In this document: positions 51,307 to 64,000 of the stretch, one piece after another
Layout of the letters: each line of letters opens with the position of its first letter
Position numbering within the stretch: the stretch's first letter is position 1
NCBI RefSeq assembly: GCF_000150275.1
Contig: NW_002060984.1
Coordinates: forward strand, 72,725-136,724
Reading direction: 5' to 3'
From: Trichoplax adhaerens
Lineage: Eukaryota > Placozoa > Uniplacotomia > Trichoplacea > Trichoplacidae
DNA: 64,000 nucleotides
The notes under the pieces: generated by a model
Database searches by the model: none
What the model saw: the letters and a program-made list of their open reading frames with translations, nothing else
Told to the model about the DNA's origin: nothing
Translations under genes and position numbers: made by a program

Positions 51307-52667
51307 AATCTTATATATTACCCCACAAAATGAATTTTAAAATGAATTACTCTTATACGTTAACTGGTTAAGCACTAATCACTTGAAAAGAGACCTATTT
51401 TTCTAGGGGTAGTGGCTTAAGACCGAGCTCGCATACGATTACAATTAAGAGTGGTACTGCGATTGCTTTTAAAGTTGTTAAAGCTATAAATTATAGTCTA
51501 TCCACTTGAATGTACTTTTGGTAATGTTAAATGCTCCTTAGTGAGGACAATATTAGGCTTCTTTACATATCAGGATACAGTGCATAATATCATTTTATCT
51601 AAGAGGAGTCCTGCAGGAACTTGTATCGGCAGAAGAGCATATTTCATCTATTACGTTGAAATGTTTGTGAGATATTTGCTTTCTTATTGGAATTTGTAGT
51701 TTGGTGATCTTCTAATCACGTTTTATTAAAATAATTTGAAATTAAAGCTTAGAATTACTGCTTATAAGAGCTGGGTATACATTCTACGAGAGTTGCAACA
51801 TTTGAAATGATCAGTTAGTTTTGTCATTAAATTTAAGGAATCTACATAGGTTTTGTATATTTCCATATTTGTAATTTAGTCATGCTGCTCGTGAAATAGT
51901 CGCTGATAGAATTGTTACACGCAGATTTCTAATTTAAGCATTAAAGGTGAGAAACTATTGCGTGCTAGAATAATTTATCATTATCAGATTTCTTATACTC
52001 CAAATCATTCATCTAATTAAATAGTATAACATGAGAATACATCTTACACGTTTATACGTCAACGCTAAGTATAACTCAAACTCGAGAATTACTATTACCG
52101 GTACTTCATATTGAGTAAATCTATGATTTGTTGCTATGACTTTGGTAATACGCATTTCAGTATAAGAAAGAATACCTTACTAGCACCGACTCAGCAATTT
52201 CCAGACATTTCCAGACCCCAACCGTGATTACATAAATGGAGGTGTGCTATTTATAAAATTATTTCCCAAAGCGACAATCTGAATTTAGGCAAATAACTGC
52301 ATCTCAGTTTGTTAACCTAATTGATCGTGAACATAATCTTTTAGTTTCCTTGATTTGTGGTATTGTAAACGAATGATTATTAAAAGTATTCTTGTCTCTA
52401 GTTTAAGACATTATTTGTTGTACTTTTACGCAAGGATAATGAAATTTAATGAAACAGGAATGAAGAATGAAGATTTACTTTATTTCATGAATATTTGAAT
52501 GACGGTATACATAATTGATTTCAGAATGTACTGAAAATATAATAAAATCCTATGACAGTCAAGGACTTAACTTAAATAAATCTGCGTTATACCCGTAAAT
52601 AATTTAAATTAGTTAATCACTCTTACTGAAAAGACGTTTAAAACCTAATTTGTAATTGCCATTATTT

Positions 52668-52871
52668 TTAATGAAAATGTTTCGAAGATGAAGTAGTCTT
52701 GATGAAGCAGACTTCATCGTGATATTTGATCATACGACAATACGCGTATTTGACAAGATCACTATTCGGTCTAATAGCCATTTTGTAAGCTTTGCTCCAT
52801 TTAGCAGATATCAATACCTTAGTTGAGGATAATGAGCATACAACAGGTTCTAGTTCTACAATTTCGTCCAT
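52668..52871 (-). pseudogene. Possible truncated EGF-like exon
   Basis: A 67-codon frame with YAYCRMIKYHDEVCFIKTT, followed by SSSKHFH and a stop. After the stop, in another frame, comes a short NGNY-like stretch that resembles the GNGTYC end of the other EGF exons. This may be a decayed EGF exon with a frameshift. It could equally be a chance frame; it has no clear splice acceptor. It lies 230 bases downstream of EGF gene 3. Confidence 0.25.
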
Positions 52872-53100
52872 TTTATGAGTATCTTATACATTTAGCTATT
52901 GATATTTGATTATAAATTAGCAATAAAATCGCAAGTAATGCTAATGGAAACAAAAATTAAGTTCATAGTATAAAGATGCATATGTTGGTACTTCAATTAT
53001 CTACGGGTTAAAAACATAACGTAGGAATTTAACTTGCTGTATAAGGTGATCTACTAAACACAAACACTAACAGACTATATGTACTGTTGCTAGTCTCTAA

Positions 53101-56100
53101 CTAGGACTTTTGCTTATGTTCTTGTTTATCGTCTTCCAATTTTGCAGCACTTTTCCTTTTCAAGTAGCAAAATATAGAAAGTAGGCAAACAATAACTACA
53201 AATGCAACTCCTCCCGTGATTAATCCTGTTATCGTGCGAACTATTAAAATAAATAGATAGGATTAGGTCGTAAGGCAACATAAGGTTTAGAAATAGTACT
53301 ATGAATATGATATATAATAAGGCTTTAATTTCAAGATCCAATAGTTATTAAAGACATCAAGTTTAAATTTTAATTGGATAACTGGCCTGTACTTACAGTC
53401 AAAGCTAGGCGGTATTGGACAAATACCTTCTTTCCCTGGGATACATCTAAGGTAAAAATTAATGATTATTATCCTTCGTTAATGCTTTTGTTTATAGTTA
53501 ATGGCAATTTAAATTTTTAACCAAAAAATTTATGCTACGCAATCTTGAAAGATAAAGAAATATACGATATTTATTGTGATTGGTTAACTAGTTTAACTAA
53601 ACGTCTAGAAAATATACTATTTGGAATTATTTAGGGCTAGTAAAACATATATCGTTTGGCTGGCAACGATAGCATTAGACAACAGCCAAGATAACTGCTG
53701 TCTTGAACTATGCACTGTAAAAGAGTAGGTTATAGTGAGGCCCCGATATTAATAAAGAAGATGGCAACGCTAGACCTGTGTAGACTAGTGTTACTAAGGA
53801 TCATCTTATAGTGTTAAGATTATCGCGTACTGTTAGTGGATAATAAAAGAGATATTAACTGTAACCTTAAGTAAGACTACAGCGCGCCTAGGTAAGCGAC
53901 AACAGCATGTCTTCGTAACTCATATATGATTGAGTCAGAGTGAGGAATGGCAATCATACCTTGTTACGAGTCTTAAACTTGCAGGAGCCAAACTAAATAT
54001 TGAGTAGAATAAGTAAAACTATAGGTTGAAATAACTTGGATTTAACTTGAATTGACTAAGCTGGATGATTTGACAAACATGTTTGTCAACATGCCTGCAG
54101 AAAATATATAAAAGGATGACTCCCTTTAAGAGGAGTTCAATCGATAGCCTCTGAGCTAGTTGTTTGTAGATACGTGATTTGAAGTTTTACGAACGTAATA
54201 TCCACAGTAATTTTATGCTTTGAACTATTTATAACCAATACACTGTGATAATAACTACTGGGTGGCTAGTTAAAGTATGGCTAAAGGTAGCACATTTATT
54301 ACAGTTGCCTTTGTGTTTATAAAGTGGATAAACTGCGTCTAAAATTATAAAGTTTGATAGAGTGATCATACCGGCCATTAATCTTTAATTTGGCTATTTA
54401 ATTAGTTAACGAAAGGTAATGTACTTGGATAGTTTATCAAAAATTAGCAGATATTTTAAATAAATTAACTAAGAGCATTTATAAATACTTTGTCCTTAAT
54501 TAGATAGGGATGCAAATATTGCCACTAATAAAATTGTAGCTATGGCATAGCTCGTAGGATTTTACAGATAAAAATCTTGTAAAAACTTTATATGGTATGA
54601 CAAATCAAGGATACACTTTATCTTTAATCAGCAATAGCAAAATTGTACTGAAATTTCAGAAATAAATTTTAAATGTTTAAAGATCCTTAACATCAGGTAT
54701 TTAATAGTTCCAGTTTCAACATACCTGCATATAGCCCGATCGTCATTAGTGACAACACAAACCGTTGTATTTGAGCAATTTGCATTACATTCTATCAAAT
54801 AGAAAAAATTGAATAAAGCAAATATCCTATCATTAACATTTTATTACAAAATTGGAACTTTTTGCTTACCGCTATATTTTTAAACATTCATTCAACTAAA
54901 AACTGAAATGACTATTATAGATGAAATAAGCTATTTGATATATTCTCGCAGCCACCTTAAGACAAAAGTACTAAACTTACCAGTACAATTCTTATGATAT
55001 GATATGCCGGTAGTTTCCTGATCACATCTACATCTAAAGTCACCATCAGTATTGATACAGATTTGGTGCTGTAGAGTGCACACTGATTGGGAGCTATTGC
55101 ATTCGTTAATGTCTAAATAATTGTAAAGTGAAAAATTTTACATGTTGAACTAATGTAATGAAAATGATATATAATTATTGGTATCGCAATGTTCAATTAA
55201 ATTTTTAAATAGTCAACTTATTTTAAGTCTCTCATAATTAATTGTCGAGAATCTGTATCAGCTTATTAAATGAAATACAAACATTAATTATTTGTTACCA
55301 GTGGTAATAATTCATTTGTTAAATTATCATAACCTTAAAATTGTTAAAAATTAAGTTAAAGAAAAATTAATCAAGTATAATAACTGCATCATAATAAAAG
55401 GAAACTGCTCTTGGAGCCATACTAAACTTACCTATAATTCTGTTTGTTTAGTGTAATTAAGAATGATTTTGAAGAATTGATTCTTGTTGCAGTTTGCTAC
55501 GCACACTCTACTCAATAACTACCGTACACTAATTTTTAATGGTAAGGTTACATTCGATACTTATATGGCTCTTTAAATTAATTGCTTCAAAGTAATTTAA
55601 TACTAGTATTACGTAAGATTGAACAAGGTACATTCGAGTAAATGTCCAATTTTTCGGTTACTTCTTTGTTGAGTTCAACTTTACATTACCTTTCCAATAT
55701 CAGTTTTAGGATAGTAAATTACAAATTTCATATACTAAAGAAATCCTACATAGTAGCAGTAGTTATTTAGCAATTTGAATTTTATTTCAGTTTATGTTAG
55801 CTATTTCACTTTTAGTTGTAAAAATTGATTCAAAAGCAATAGCTTGAATTTTGAATGTAACAATGTTAGCCTCCACTAAGGCATAAATATTTTGCGATAG
55901 AATCTAGTATTTTGATAATCATGTAGGAGTACTGTATTCTGAAGAGTAATTTAATAAATATCTTAAATGACTGTTACAGTGTTATATACTGTATTAGAGT
56001 AGAAATATCTATGTTAGGATAATCCTGTTAGCCTATCCTTATTTAGTTAACTTCTAATTTGGATATACTGAGTTTTAATATAGCACTGACTTTTTATGAC

Positions 56101-59100
56101 AGTGAAACATATACACATACTGAATTAATAGTTATAATAGGGAATGTAAATCATCTACTTACAGTTCGAATTATTGTGATTGTAATTTACTTATGGTAGA
56201 CTGTAAATTATCATGGAAATGTTCCATAATAGGACATATCGTAATCTGACTGTTCTGTATTAGTCATTACATGTCTATTTTCGTAAATACTGTTGTCTGT
56301 ATTAAGGGAGCAGTAGCTATAATTAATATCTAATTCAGTGAATTATTCCAAAGTTAATCGTACTAACTATGACTCATGAGCTATTAAGGAATAGTATATA
56401 AATGCAGTATATCGTGAAATAAAGAGAATTCTCCAACTTAGTGTTTAACATAAAATACGAGGCGTTTAAGTCTTTGTGTAGTCTGCTATTAGAGTAAAAG
56501 TGTTTGTGATAGTGCAGATATCGTTCCTTGATAAGTGATTCAAGGAATTGACTTATTGATCGTACATTACGTTATCTTGTTGCAAAGCTGTTTTGTGACA
56601 ATGACTCAGCTTAAAATTACTACTAAGCCAATAATTATTTATAATTATATATTAAAGCTCAAATATTAGAAATATCTTCGTGGATGATAACCAAGTTATT
56701 AATCTAAGATTCTAAAACTGGTGGAAAGTGGTTATCGTGTCATGAAAAATTTAAAATTATTCTAGTGAAGATTCGTAAATTTCTTCCAATTTTATAAAAT
56801 ATATTAATTTATATTGCAAAAACTATAAATGACGACCACAATAATTTAATGTCCATACAAGATGTTTGTTAAATATCTAATAAGTTAAATTAAATTATCG
56901 AACACTTTTTCATAATGAAGAAAAATAGCTTTAGTTTGAGGAATCTAAAACAAACCTTCACATTTTATTCCATCACCGTAGTAGCCATTTGCACATCGAC
57001 ATTGATAATATATTGTGTCATTCAAGATAGAACGTACACAGGTAGCACGGAGATCACAGTCTAATCCTTCCTGATTGCATAGATTTTCATTTACGATCGT
57101 TGTACCTGGTATAAAATTTAATTAAGAGAATAAAGGATACTTCATTTTTAGCTAAACAAGCATATATTACGAATATAATATTTCTTAGAATAAGATTTCT
57201 TCTTGAATAATTAAGCTTAGCTATTTATATCATCGCCATTAACGTTATTTTGCGATAGTAATTTTTAATCTTAAAGATCTATAGAATTTATAATGGTCTT
57301 GATTTTATTACTCTATTCAATAAATTTTGGTAGATTAGGCAGATAGCTTTAGATTTCTGATTACAAGCCAGGAATAGCCCTAACCTGGAACAAGGATTGG
57401 GAGAGTGTTTTCTATCCTTTACTACTGTTATTTGGAATACCAGACAATTGGTATTCCAAGGTAGATAAGATTTAACACAGGAAGACCTACAAGACTTACT
57501 AGAAAATCGTAATCTAATTTATTGTTAGCGGACCAGCCGTTTATATAGGTTTCGAACCTAACACTGGCTTAGCTACACAAGTCACCTCGTCTATTAGAAA
57601 GTAACCTAATTAATACCCTAAAGAGATTCTATCTGTAAAGATTAGATACAGTCTAATCTTATTAAATTTACTGTAATAGTATTAAAAAAACAATGCTTAT
57701 TAATAGTTTAACAGATACATATAAAGCTATCCTGCTAAGATATTTCCTCTAAACTTAGGAATTGTATTTTGTACCTTAACAACCTTGGAGTTGATAAATA
57801 TAATCTAGTTTAGCTGGTTGGCAATTACTATTTTAGTCTATGTAATCCTAAATTAAGAATATCAGCTACTAACTACTAAAATTACAATAAAGGAAACCGT
57901 AAAAAATTTCTGAGATATAAACATATATCGAACGTAACATATAAAAAAAATATACTTCGCAAAGATTACTTTCGTGATATTTGTGTACAGCCATATATTT
58001 TATGATGGCATTTTGTGTATATGTAGAATAATATTTCGAGATTAAATACAACTTTAACACTAATTTATTACAGTCAAATCCGTTAAAGATCTGCGTAATA
58101 CAAATTAGCCTAAATGAAAATAGATAAAATCCACCAATTGTATTTTTACTTGATGATGACAAACTGCTACGTAAGTAAATTAAATTACTCGATACTATTA
58201 CTGAATTATAGATTAATTGAGTATAAGAAATTAGATTAAATTGATTTTCATCAATTTTCACTGTGGTAATTTTGTAATTTTAACAGATGAATACTATTGT
58301 ATAACTTACTCGTTATTCCTTGACACATTCCGAAAATATTTACAGGTCAGATTAGCTTAATTAAATGGATGTAATCCTAAACCTGCGATCAATAAGGAGC
58401 ACAATCGTTTCTTTGACTATCTTGTAGAGTAAACTAAACGAAATTTTTAATTGCTGAGATGTTTTTCAAGGTTTCATATTATTTAAGATAACTTGACATA
58501 CAGTATTTAAGTGACTACCAGACATTGACAAAAGGATGGCAGGTCTAGGAAACGAAGGCAAGATCAGCCATAACAGTTTTTATGTTTCCGTTTACAGTAA
58601 AAACTATGATATAATGCTTCATGGTATTTCAAATTTAACTTAATTTATGATTAATTTAATATTATTAACCACATTTTGGTAGATCATTCATGATATGGTT
58701 TACAAACCCATATTTATTACAAATATAATATTATGTCTATATGTAAACCTATAGATAGCTATTGAATAATTTTAAACTTCTACTTACGCCGTTCTTGAGG
58801 ATAGGAGTGAAGGACATGCTAATATATAAGAAATGGGAAAAATTAGACGTGGTAACGTTATTAACATATAGTGTAATAGCCACGAAATTTATTACCAAGT
58901 ATTAGATTTAATTCTATTGGCACTAACTGACTTAGAGTGAAGATTATCGGTTAATTAATTAATTTAAATATATCGCGGGAGTATAAATACGGAAACAATG
59001 CATTTCATTAGCTATAGAGTAGAAGATAGTTCAGTGCGCATAGATGGGACAAACGGTTGAAGAAAAATAGTTATAAATGATAGTGAAGTTCAACCTCAGA

Positions 59101-62100
59101 ATTTAAATTAGAATGACTGTTTCTCTATGATCAATTAAACGCTAATTGCGGAATGGTGAATCTTAATTTATTTCATATTACTATAACCAAAATCTTTCTA
59201 TAATAAGGTATCCAATGTCTTTTACTTAACGAATATTAGCAGCATAAGTAAGTCGTTTAGACTTTTACTCAATTATGCGATTATTTTTTAGACTACGATA
59301 AGAAAATTTTTCAGTGAAACTGGAAAAAAACTGTCGTACGCTGCCGAAGCTTATCATTAAATAGTAGCAATCAGTTGCTTGATGATTAAAATAGTACAAT
59401 AATTTGAAATTACCTGCTGAAATAGAAATAGTAAATAGAATGCCACGGCTACCTTTGCGAAGATAGGAAACTTGCAATGATGTACCATGATATTAAAATA
59501 CTTGATAAACGGGGCTATGGATTAACAATTTCAAGCGAGATAAACCCTTTATAGTAAAATACTCTTTCGATCAATTTACCAATCACACGATAAAATATAC
59601 CCTTATTATCTTTTGTTCCGTCGATTAGTGAAAACTATTCTGTAGGGCACCAGCTGACATTTATAATTCGATTGTGATACTGCACTTAAATGTCAGTTCT
59701 TCATATACTAGGCAGTTTCTTTTGATGAGCTGCACATTACAATATTCAGTTCATCTGTCAATAATTTACCAGAATAAGACATCATTTGGCCGCAGATTAG
59801 CATAATAGGGGTCATTAAGCGAGGGAAGCAAGTCATTTCATGGTCTTTAGATATAATTTTTATTAGGAAATGATAAACCATCGTTCTCATCACATCATAC
59901 AAATGCAGGTATTATAATAACCGTAGGTAAAGAGTAAGCGACATGTATTTTCGCCGTTATTTTATGGAGATTTTTACTAGCATAATGGAGAACTATAATT
60001 TAGAGTACTGTAAGACACTGTATCTCTATTAGAATTACTTTTAAAGCAGTAGAATTTTTATGGTAGATAGTTTAAAAAAGGCACTCAAAATTTCTTTACT
60101 AGACCGTAATTCCGGCTACGCTGAAATATAAGGAAACGCTATAAAATGCGCTTTAGACAGATCGTATCTTTGTATGTTTTCATGGTCTAATATAAGCTGA
60201 GAATTCATAGTTTATTTAATTTAAATTAGGTCGAAATATCGCAGTTTTTATTAAAAATAGTTCATATTTTTGCTTTTAACTAAGCTAGCCACTATGCTTT
60301 ATAGTATGGTTTTCAAATCCGTAATTTTGCATATAAGTTTCAAGGCTATATCAAGAGTGGTATAGTTATCAATTGAGGCAAGCTATCATTGAACGATCGC
60401 CTGCATCCTTATTTTAAATGCTATATCAAGTGAATCTCTTTCCAATAAAATTCAAACTCATTCCTATTCTGACAAAAAACAGATAAAAATAATCTCCTGA
60501 TAACCCTACTAAAGATCAAGCGCTGAATTGAGCATAATTGTTTGTATCTACGATATAAGCAATAAAAAGACGTTAAGTAAGGGTAGATAAGTTCCAAGAC
60601 AAATATTGACAAACAAGGTAACATGTTAAAAATATATTAATATAATACAATAGCTGAAATCTTATATAATAATAAAAAATGTCATTTGACAAATACTGTA
60701 TCCGAACTTTAATCTGTATTATTTTTCCACGTGATGTGGTCAAGTGCTATTGCACACTAGCGCTTTACATTTATTCTCGGTGAGATTTTACTACCATTAT
60801 ATCCAATTTTATGCTAATAGTCGCAATTAAAGCCTTTATTACATTAGCTTATAGCTGAATGGCTTGAAGTTGATTAAGATCTTGCCCAGCAATGTAATTG
60901 TTGCTATCAATGATCTTTTCGTTTAAACTTATGCTACCTTGGTAGATCGCCATTAGAGCATGTCACAGTACGTAATTCCCAAAATGAATTGATTCTTTCG
61001 GAACCTTAATATAGCAAACTTAATTCCCGTTGTTATTTACTGAGAACAGTCAGCTAAGCCTTGAGATGAGCTAATCAGAACTTAAAAACTAATCTGATTG
61101 TGATATATACCAATCACGAAATTCCAAATTTTAGAACAATAAGGGCTTTATTCAATCTTATACAAAGATTAACTACACAGCTCTACTCTAGCCGAATACT
61201 ACTTCTAAAGACTTCTAGAAAGAACTAACAGAATAATCTAAAGTTGCATGCTTTTATACTTTCCGTAGCATTCGCAGCTACAATCCGCATGGCAACCTTT
61301 TACCTTATTTTACACATAGTTAAATTATTCTTAGTAAGACTATTCTACTGCGGACCATCATTAATCCAATATGGATACGACTACAGTGCTTACGTAGACA
61401 TTATTCACACCAACCAAGGTACAATGAATTAATCATATCCTAATATATGATTTACAGTTCTATTTTTACCTACAGCCATATTAGTAACTCAACAGCTTAC
61501 TGCATATAGTCATCTGTACTCTAGTATAGAGTCTCTACCACTACAGTCTATAGTTACAGCTACCAAATATCTCTTAGGATAAATATCTACCGTACATTAT
61601 ACTACACATGGCTAACAGTCTACAATCACAATACTAAGTTACATTACACTGATATAATACCAATAAGAAATATATAAAAATTTGTGATCTGATGGTCTTT
61701 TTTTATTGCTTTTTATTTCTGTTATGTATTAATTATAATTATAATAATTTTTTATATTCTATTATTTTGCGTTCGTTCAGCGTTACCCTATCTTTTGCCT
61801 TTGTTTCATGGAATGAATACCTATCACAATATTATTTAGTATTCATTATAAATATCTTAAAATATAATCTAATTGATTATTAATGAGGTAATTAAGTGAT
61901 GGAGGCCGTGATAAAGAAGCATAAAGAGTACTTCAAAAGCTTCAAATCTCTACTATGTACCTAGTTTTCAGCTTTAAGAACCGTTATTGACCAACAGTCT
62001 TAAAAGCAAACAAATCAGTGTAATTATGCAATAGTTACTTTATCCAGCAAAATCGATATTTCCGAGTGCAGAAAATTTTAATTATGTTTCATAAACTGAT

Positions 62101-63445
62101 TTATTGCTAGAAGTCTGACGTAAGATATTTATTTAACAAAAAGCTTACTACAAAGCAAGACTGTTCATTAGCTTCCGCTTACTGTGAAGACTTATTTCCT
62201 GCATCTTTACCAGTCGCAATAATATTTTGAAAAAATATTCGTAAATAATATTGATTCCTCTTAGATACTCTTGATAGTAGGCACAATAATCACGATGAAA
62301 ATTAGCTATTAAGGTATTTGTTAATGATTTGCGAGCCTCGATAAGTTAGCCATATTAAGAATGAAGAACTTAATAGCTAAATGAGACTCTTTTCATAGTT
62401 ACTGTACTCGTTTATTACACAGCCGTGCATCTTGTTATTTATAGACCAGTCTGGGCATCGAAATCAATATCTTGCTCGAGAAATACCAAATTTTAGAGGT
62501 TATACTTGATTATGTAGTTATCACTATATATTACTTTGCTATAGCAAGTTTAACTCAAGTCAAAAAAGGAGGAATATACAGTAGGCAACTGCTACAGGAT
62601 CATATCGACTATTTATGCCTGCTCTATTTTATCACTTTATCTCCTTAAAAGTATCGAAAGCACGAGTTTTTACAGGATGAGTTAACCATAATGTCACTGT
62701 TATGATCTCAGTTAGTTACAGTAGCGCAGTATGTGGCCAATAGAATAAAACGGCGCACATATACTGCTTCTAGTATGAGATGAGGATTCTTCAGTCAAGA
62801 TAGTATCTGATAGCCAAATATTCGTGTATCACATTAGAGAATTACTCAGTTTTGTTAGCTAAAATTTGGGGATACGTAAGTAAACCTACAGTAATAGTGG
62901 GAGACTATTGCATACTCGTTACAGCCTTGAATGCTGTATCCATCTTGTAAGCTGTCGTAATCTGTATGCTGTAATAATTTAACAGCTTCATAAAATCAAA
63001 TCTTGCGTTTTAAACTATTTAATCTCAATATTTCATGAGATATATCATCAATGACTTGGTTCATATATGAACCAATATCCTTAATCGAAGTATTTATAAT
63101 ACTTTAAGTTGTTTTATCGTTTTATTTTCCATATGTTATCAGAGTCTTTCAATAAGACGAAATAACATTGAGGCTGTAGCTACAGATATAGCCTGATGGA
63201 AATGTGGAGTTACAACAAGTTTTTACATCTTTGTGATTAATTACCAGTAAATATGCTTTATTCGTAGGTGACAATAATGTAAATCGAATAAAATCTAGAT
63301 GATCTAATCTAATAATTGAAATTTGCGTATTATTTTGCAATTTAAAAATTTTATGATCAATAACTTGATATAAGTACTGAATCTTTATAATAATATATAT
63401 GTCACTATATATATATAATAGAATTAGTAGCAACACACTCTTCAT
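53101..63445 (-). CDS. EGF-repeat type I membrane protein, gene 3
   Basis: Probably a complete model: exons 63445-63184, 57105-56956, 55112-54981, 54791-54725, 53446-53397, 53240-53101, total 801 nt, 266 aa plus stop, all phases consistent. Exon 1 starts MKSVLLLILLYIY, a signal peptide, followed by about 70 residues of unknown fold ending CCNSTFPSGYI. Exon 2 is a six-Cys EGF (CANGYYGDGIKC). Exon 3 is a calcium-binding EGF (INEC, CINTDGDFRCRC). Exons 4 and 5 form the third small six-Cys module. The last exon encodes a membrane helix (TGLITGGVAFVVIVCLLSIF) and a tail YLKRKSAAKLEDDKQEHKQKS. The 6-kb intron between exons 1 and 2 is unusually long and could hide more exons, or exon 1 could belong to another gene. 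The function is unknown; a surface receptor or adhesion role is an inference. Confidence 0.72.
53640..54165. other. Promoter-like stretch, possible solo LTR or transposon end
   Basis: Within an intron of EGF gene 3 on the opposite strand. It contains ATATATAAAAGGATGAC at about 54103, a strong TATA-box-like motif, followed by CTCCCTTTAAGAGGAG, a short hairpin. The composition is less AT-rich than its surroundings. I could not find matching ends or a target duplication, so the element type is open. Confidence 0.25.
55972..56600 (-). mobile_element. MITE-like family B, full copy 2 (629 bp), inverted
   Basis: Reads TGTTACAGTG at the left end and TTTTGTGACA at the right end, which is family B on the minus strand. 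It is nearly collinear with 37520-38149 over its whole length. It is flanked by exact ATGAC on both sides (55967-55971 and 56601-56605), confirming a 5-bp target-site duplication. It lies in the intron between EGF gene 3 exons 57105-56956 and 55112-54981. Confidence 0.88.
57106..63183. other. Large intron 1 of EGF gene 3 (or intergenic)
   Basis: About 6 kb on the minus strand between the signal-peptide exon and the first EGF exon. It contains a family D copy (61098-61660) and a TATATAAACGGCTG-like motif near 57545 (minus strand), which also occurs near 47922. Minus-strand frames at 57869-58261, 59265-59477, 59708-59902 and 60421-60624 lack EGF cysteine spacing, good splice context or recognisable similarity. 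Confidence 0.35.
61098..61660. repeat. Dispersed family D element, copy 2
   Basis: Collinear with 38706-39250 in the same orientation. It begins with TTGTGATATATACCAATCACG and ends near GTTACATTACACTGATATAAT. The plus-strand open frame inside it is not preserved in the other copy. Confidence 0.7.
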
Positions 63446-64000
63446 AATTCTCACTAATGTAAGAGAAAGATGCTGCATCTATATGAAACATAACAAATAG
63501 GAATTTCAGAACGAAGTATCTTAATTATAATACCTAATTACAAATTGAACTTGCTCTGGGCTCTATAGTGGCGCCTGGATATAAGATATCCATGATATAA
63601 ATTATGATTATTCATCTAGATAATTACTGTCATACGTGGTTATGATAAAAAAACAATTAGATTTTGTTACTTAATCTTGTTGATGACTTTCTATCCGTAT
63701 CTTTACTACTACTAGGATTGGATTTTAAAGTTGCAGTTGAAGCCTCATCATATCCCTGTCGATTCCTAGCGAAATAAAATATTATTCTGCATCATAGAAT
63801 GTAGTGAAAGCTTAATAAATCAATAATAATCGATAAATTTTTAAAATCAATTTTTGATAATGTTATTCAGATTATAAATTTTACATAAAGCACCGATAGG
63901 TATTCTAAGCTTTTGAAGTTATTCAGGCTACTGATTATCTATCAAGCTGTCATATTAAGAAATAATCTCAAGATGTGACAGCTAATCTCTTTCAACTTGT
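63446..64000. other. Upstream flank of EGF gene 3
   Basis: AT-rich sequence before the gene 3 signal-peptide exon on the minus strand. It should hold the promoter if the gene 3 model is right. I see no exon and no defined element. Confidence 0.3.

Noticed and set aside
57869-58261. Minus-strand open frame of 130 codons
   Set aside because: It is the longest unexplained frame, but its composition is typical of AT-rich chance frames and it has no signal peptide or EGF spacing. A weak YHESNLC resemblance to the EGF exons is not enough.
59708-59902. Minus-strand open frame of 64 codons, possible extra exon of EGF gene 3
   Set aside because: No phase-1 acceptor and donor pair fits the gene 3 pattern, and no cysteine pattern is seen.
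61244-61432. Plus-strand open frame of 62 codons
   Set aside because: It lies inside a family D repeat and is interrupted in the 38.7-kb copy.

Overview
The window looks like nuclear DNA of an early-branching animal. It is AT-rich, has no bacterial operon structure, and its genes are split into short exons by small GT-AG introns. Six genes have clear animal-type orthologues, and there are large extracellular EGF-type membrane proteins. Gene spacing (about nine genes in 64 kb), base composition and gene content would fit a placozoan (Trichoplax-like) genome; this is an inference, not something the sequence proves. I rebuilt gene models by hand from splice sites, reading-frame phase and similarity to known families. 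In several cases the joined exons give an exact open frame with near-family length, which is strong internal support.

Layout. (1) 0.6-4.2 kb, + strand: an SLC36-type amino acid transporter, six exons. (2) 5.5-10.2 kb, - strand: ENGASE, cytosolic endo-beta-N-acetylglucosaminidase (GH85), 12 exons, 717 aa. (3) 10.9-12.2 kb: a satellite-like tandem array of ~190-bp units full of TACTGTA/GTACAGTAC palindromes, between the divergent ENGASE and CCZ1 genes. (4) 12.3-16.5 kb, +: CCZ1, 16 exons, 466 aa. (5) 18.7-19.1 kb, -: intronless RPP21. (6) 20.1-22.3 kb (or further), -: COX10. (7) 23.9-26.3 kb, +: GGH, gamma-glutamyl hydrolase, nine exons, 312 aa. (8) 27.5-64 kb, -: at least three paralogous genes for type I membrane proteins with EGF-like repeats. 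They share exon lengths and phases but have different cytoplasmic tails, and are separated by long introns and intergenic stretches filled with short non-autonomous transposons. Isolated EGF-like exons between genes 2 and 3 may be relics of another copy or extra exons of gene 2.

The left 26 kb is a compact set of unrelated housekeeping genes (lysosomal transport and fusion, glycan and folate-polyglutamate turnover, RNase P, heme A synthesis). Two pairs, ENGASE/CCZ1 and COX10/GGH, are divergent and may share upstream regions. The right 37 kb is a gene-family expansion invaded by MITE-like elements. One family (TGT[C/T]ACA ends, 5-bp target duplication) is present as two ~630-bp copies, one internally deleted copy and one diverged copy. 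One full copy is nested in another element whose empty site is visible elsewhere in the window. No tRNA, rRNA, CRISPR or bacterial-type feature was found.
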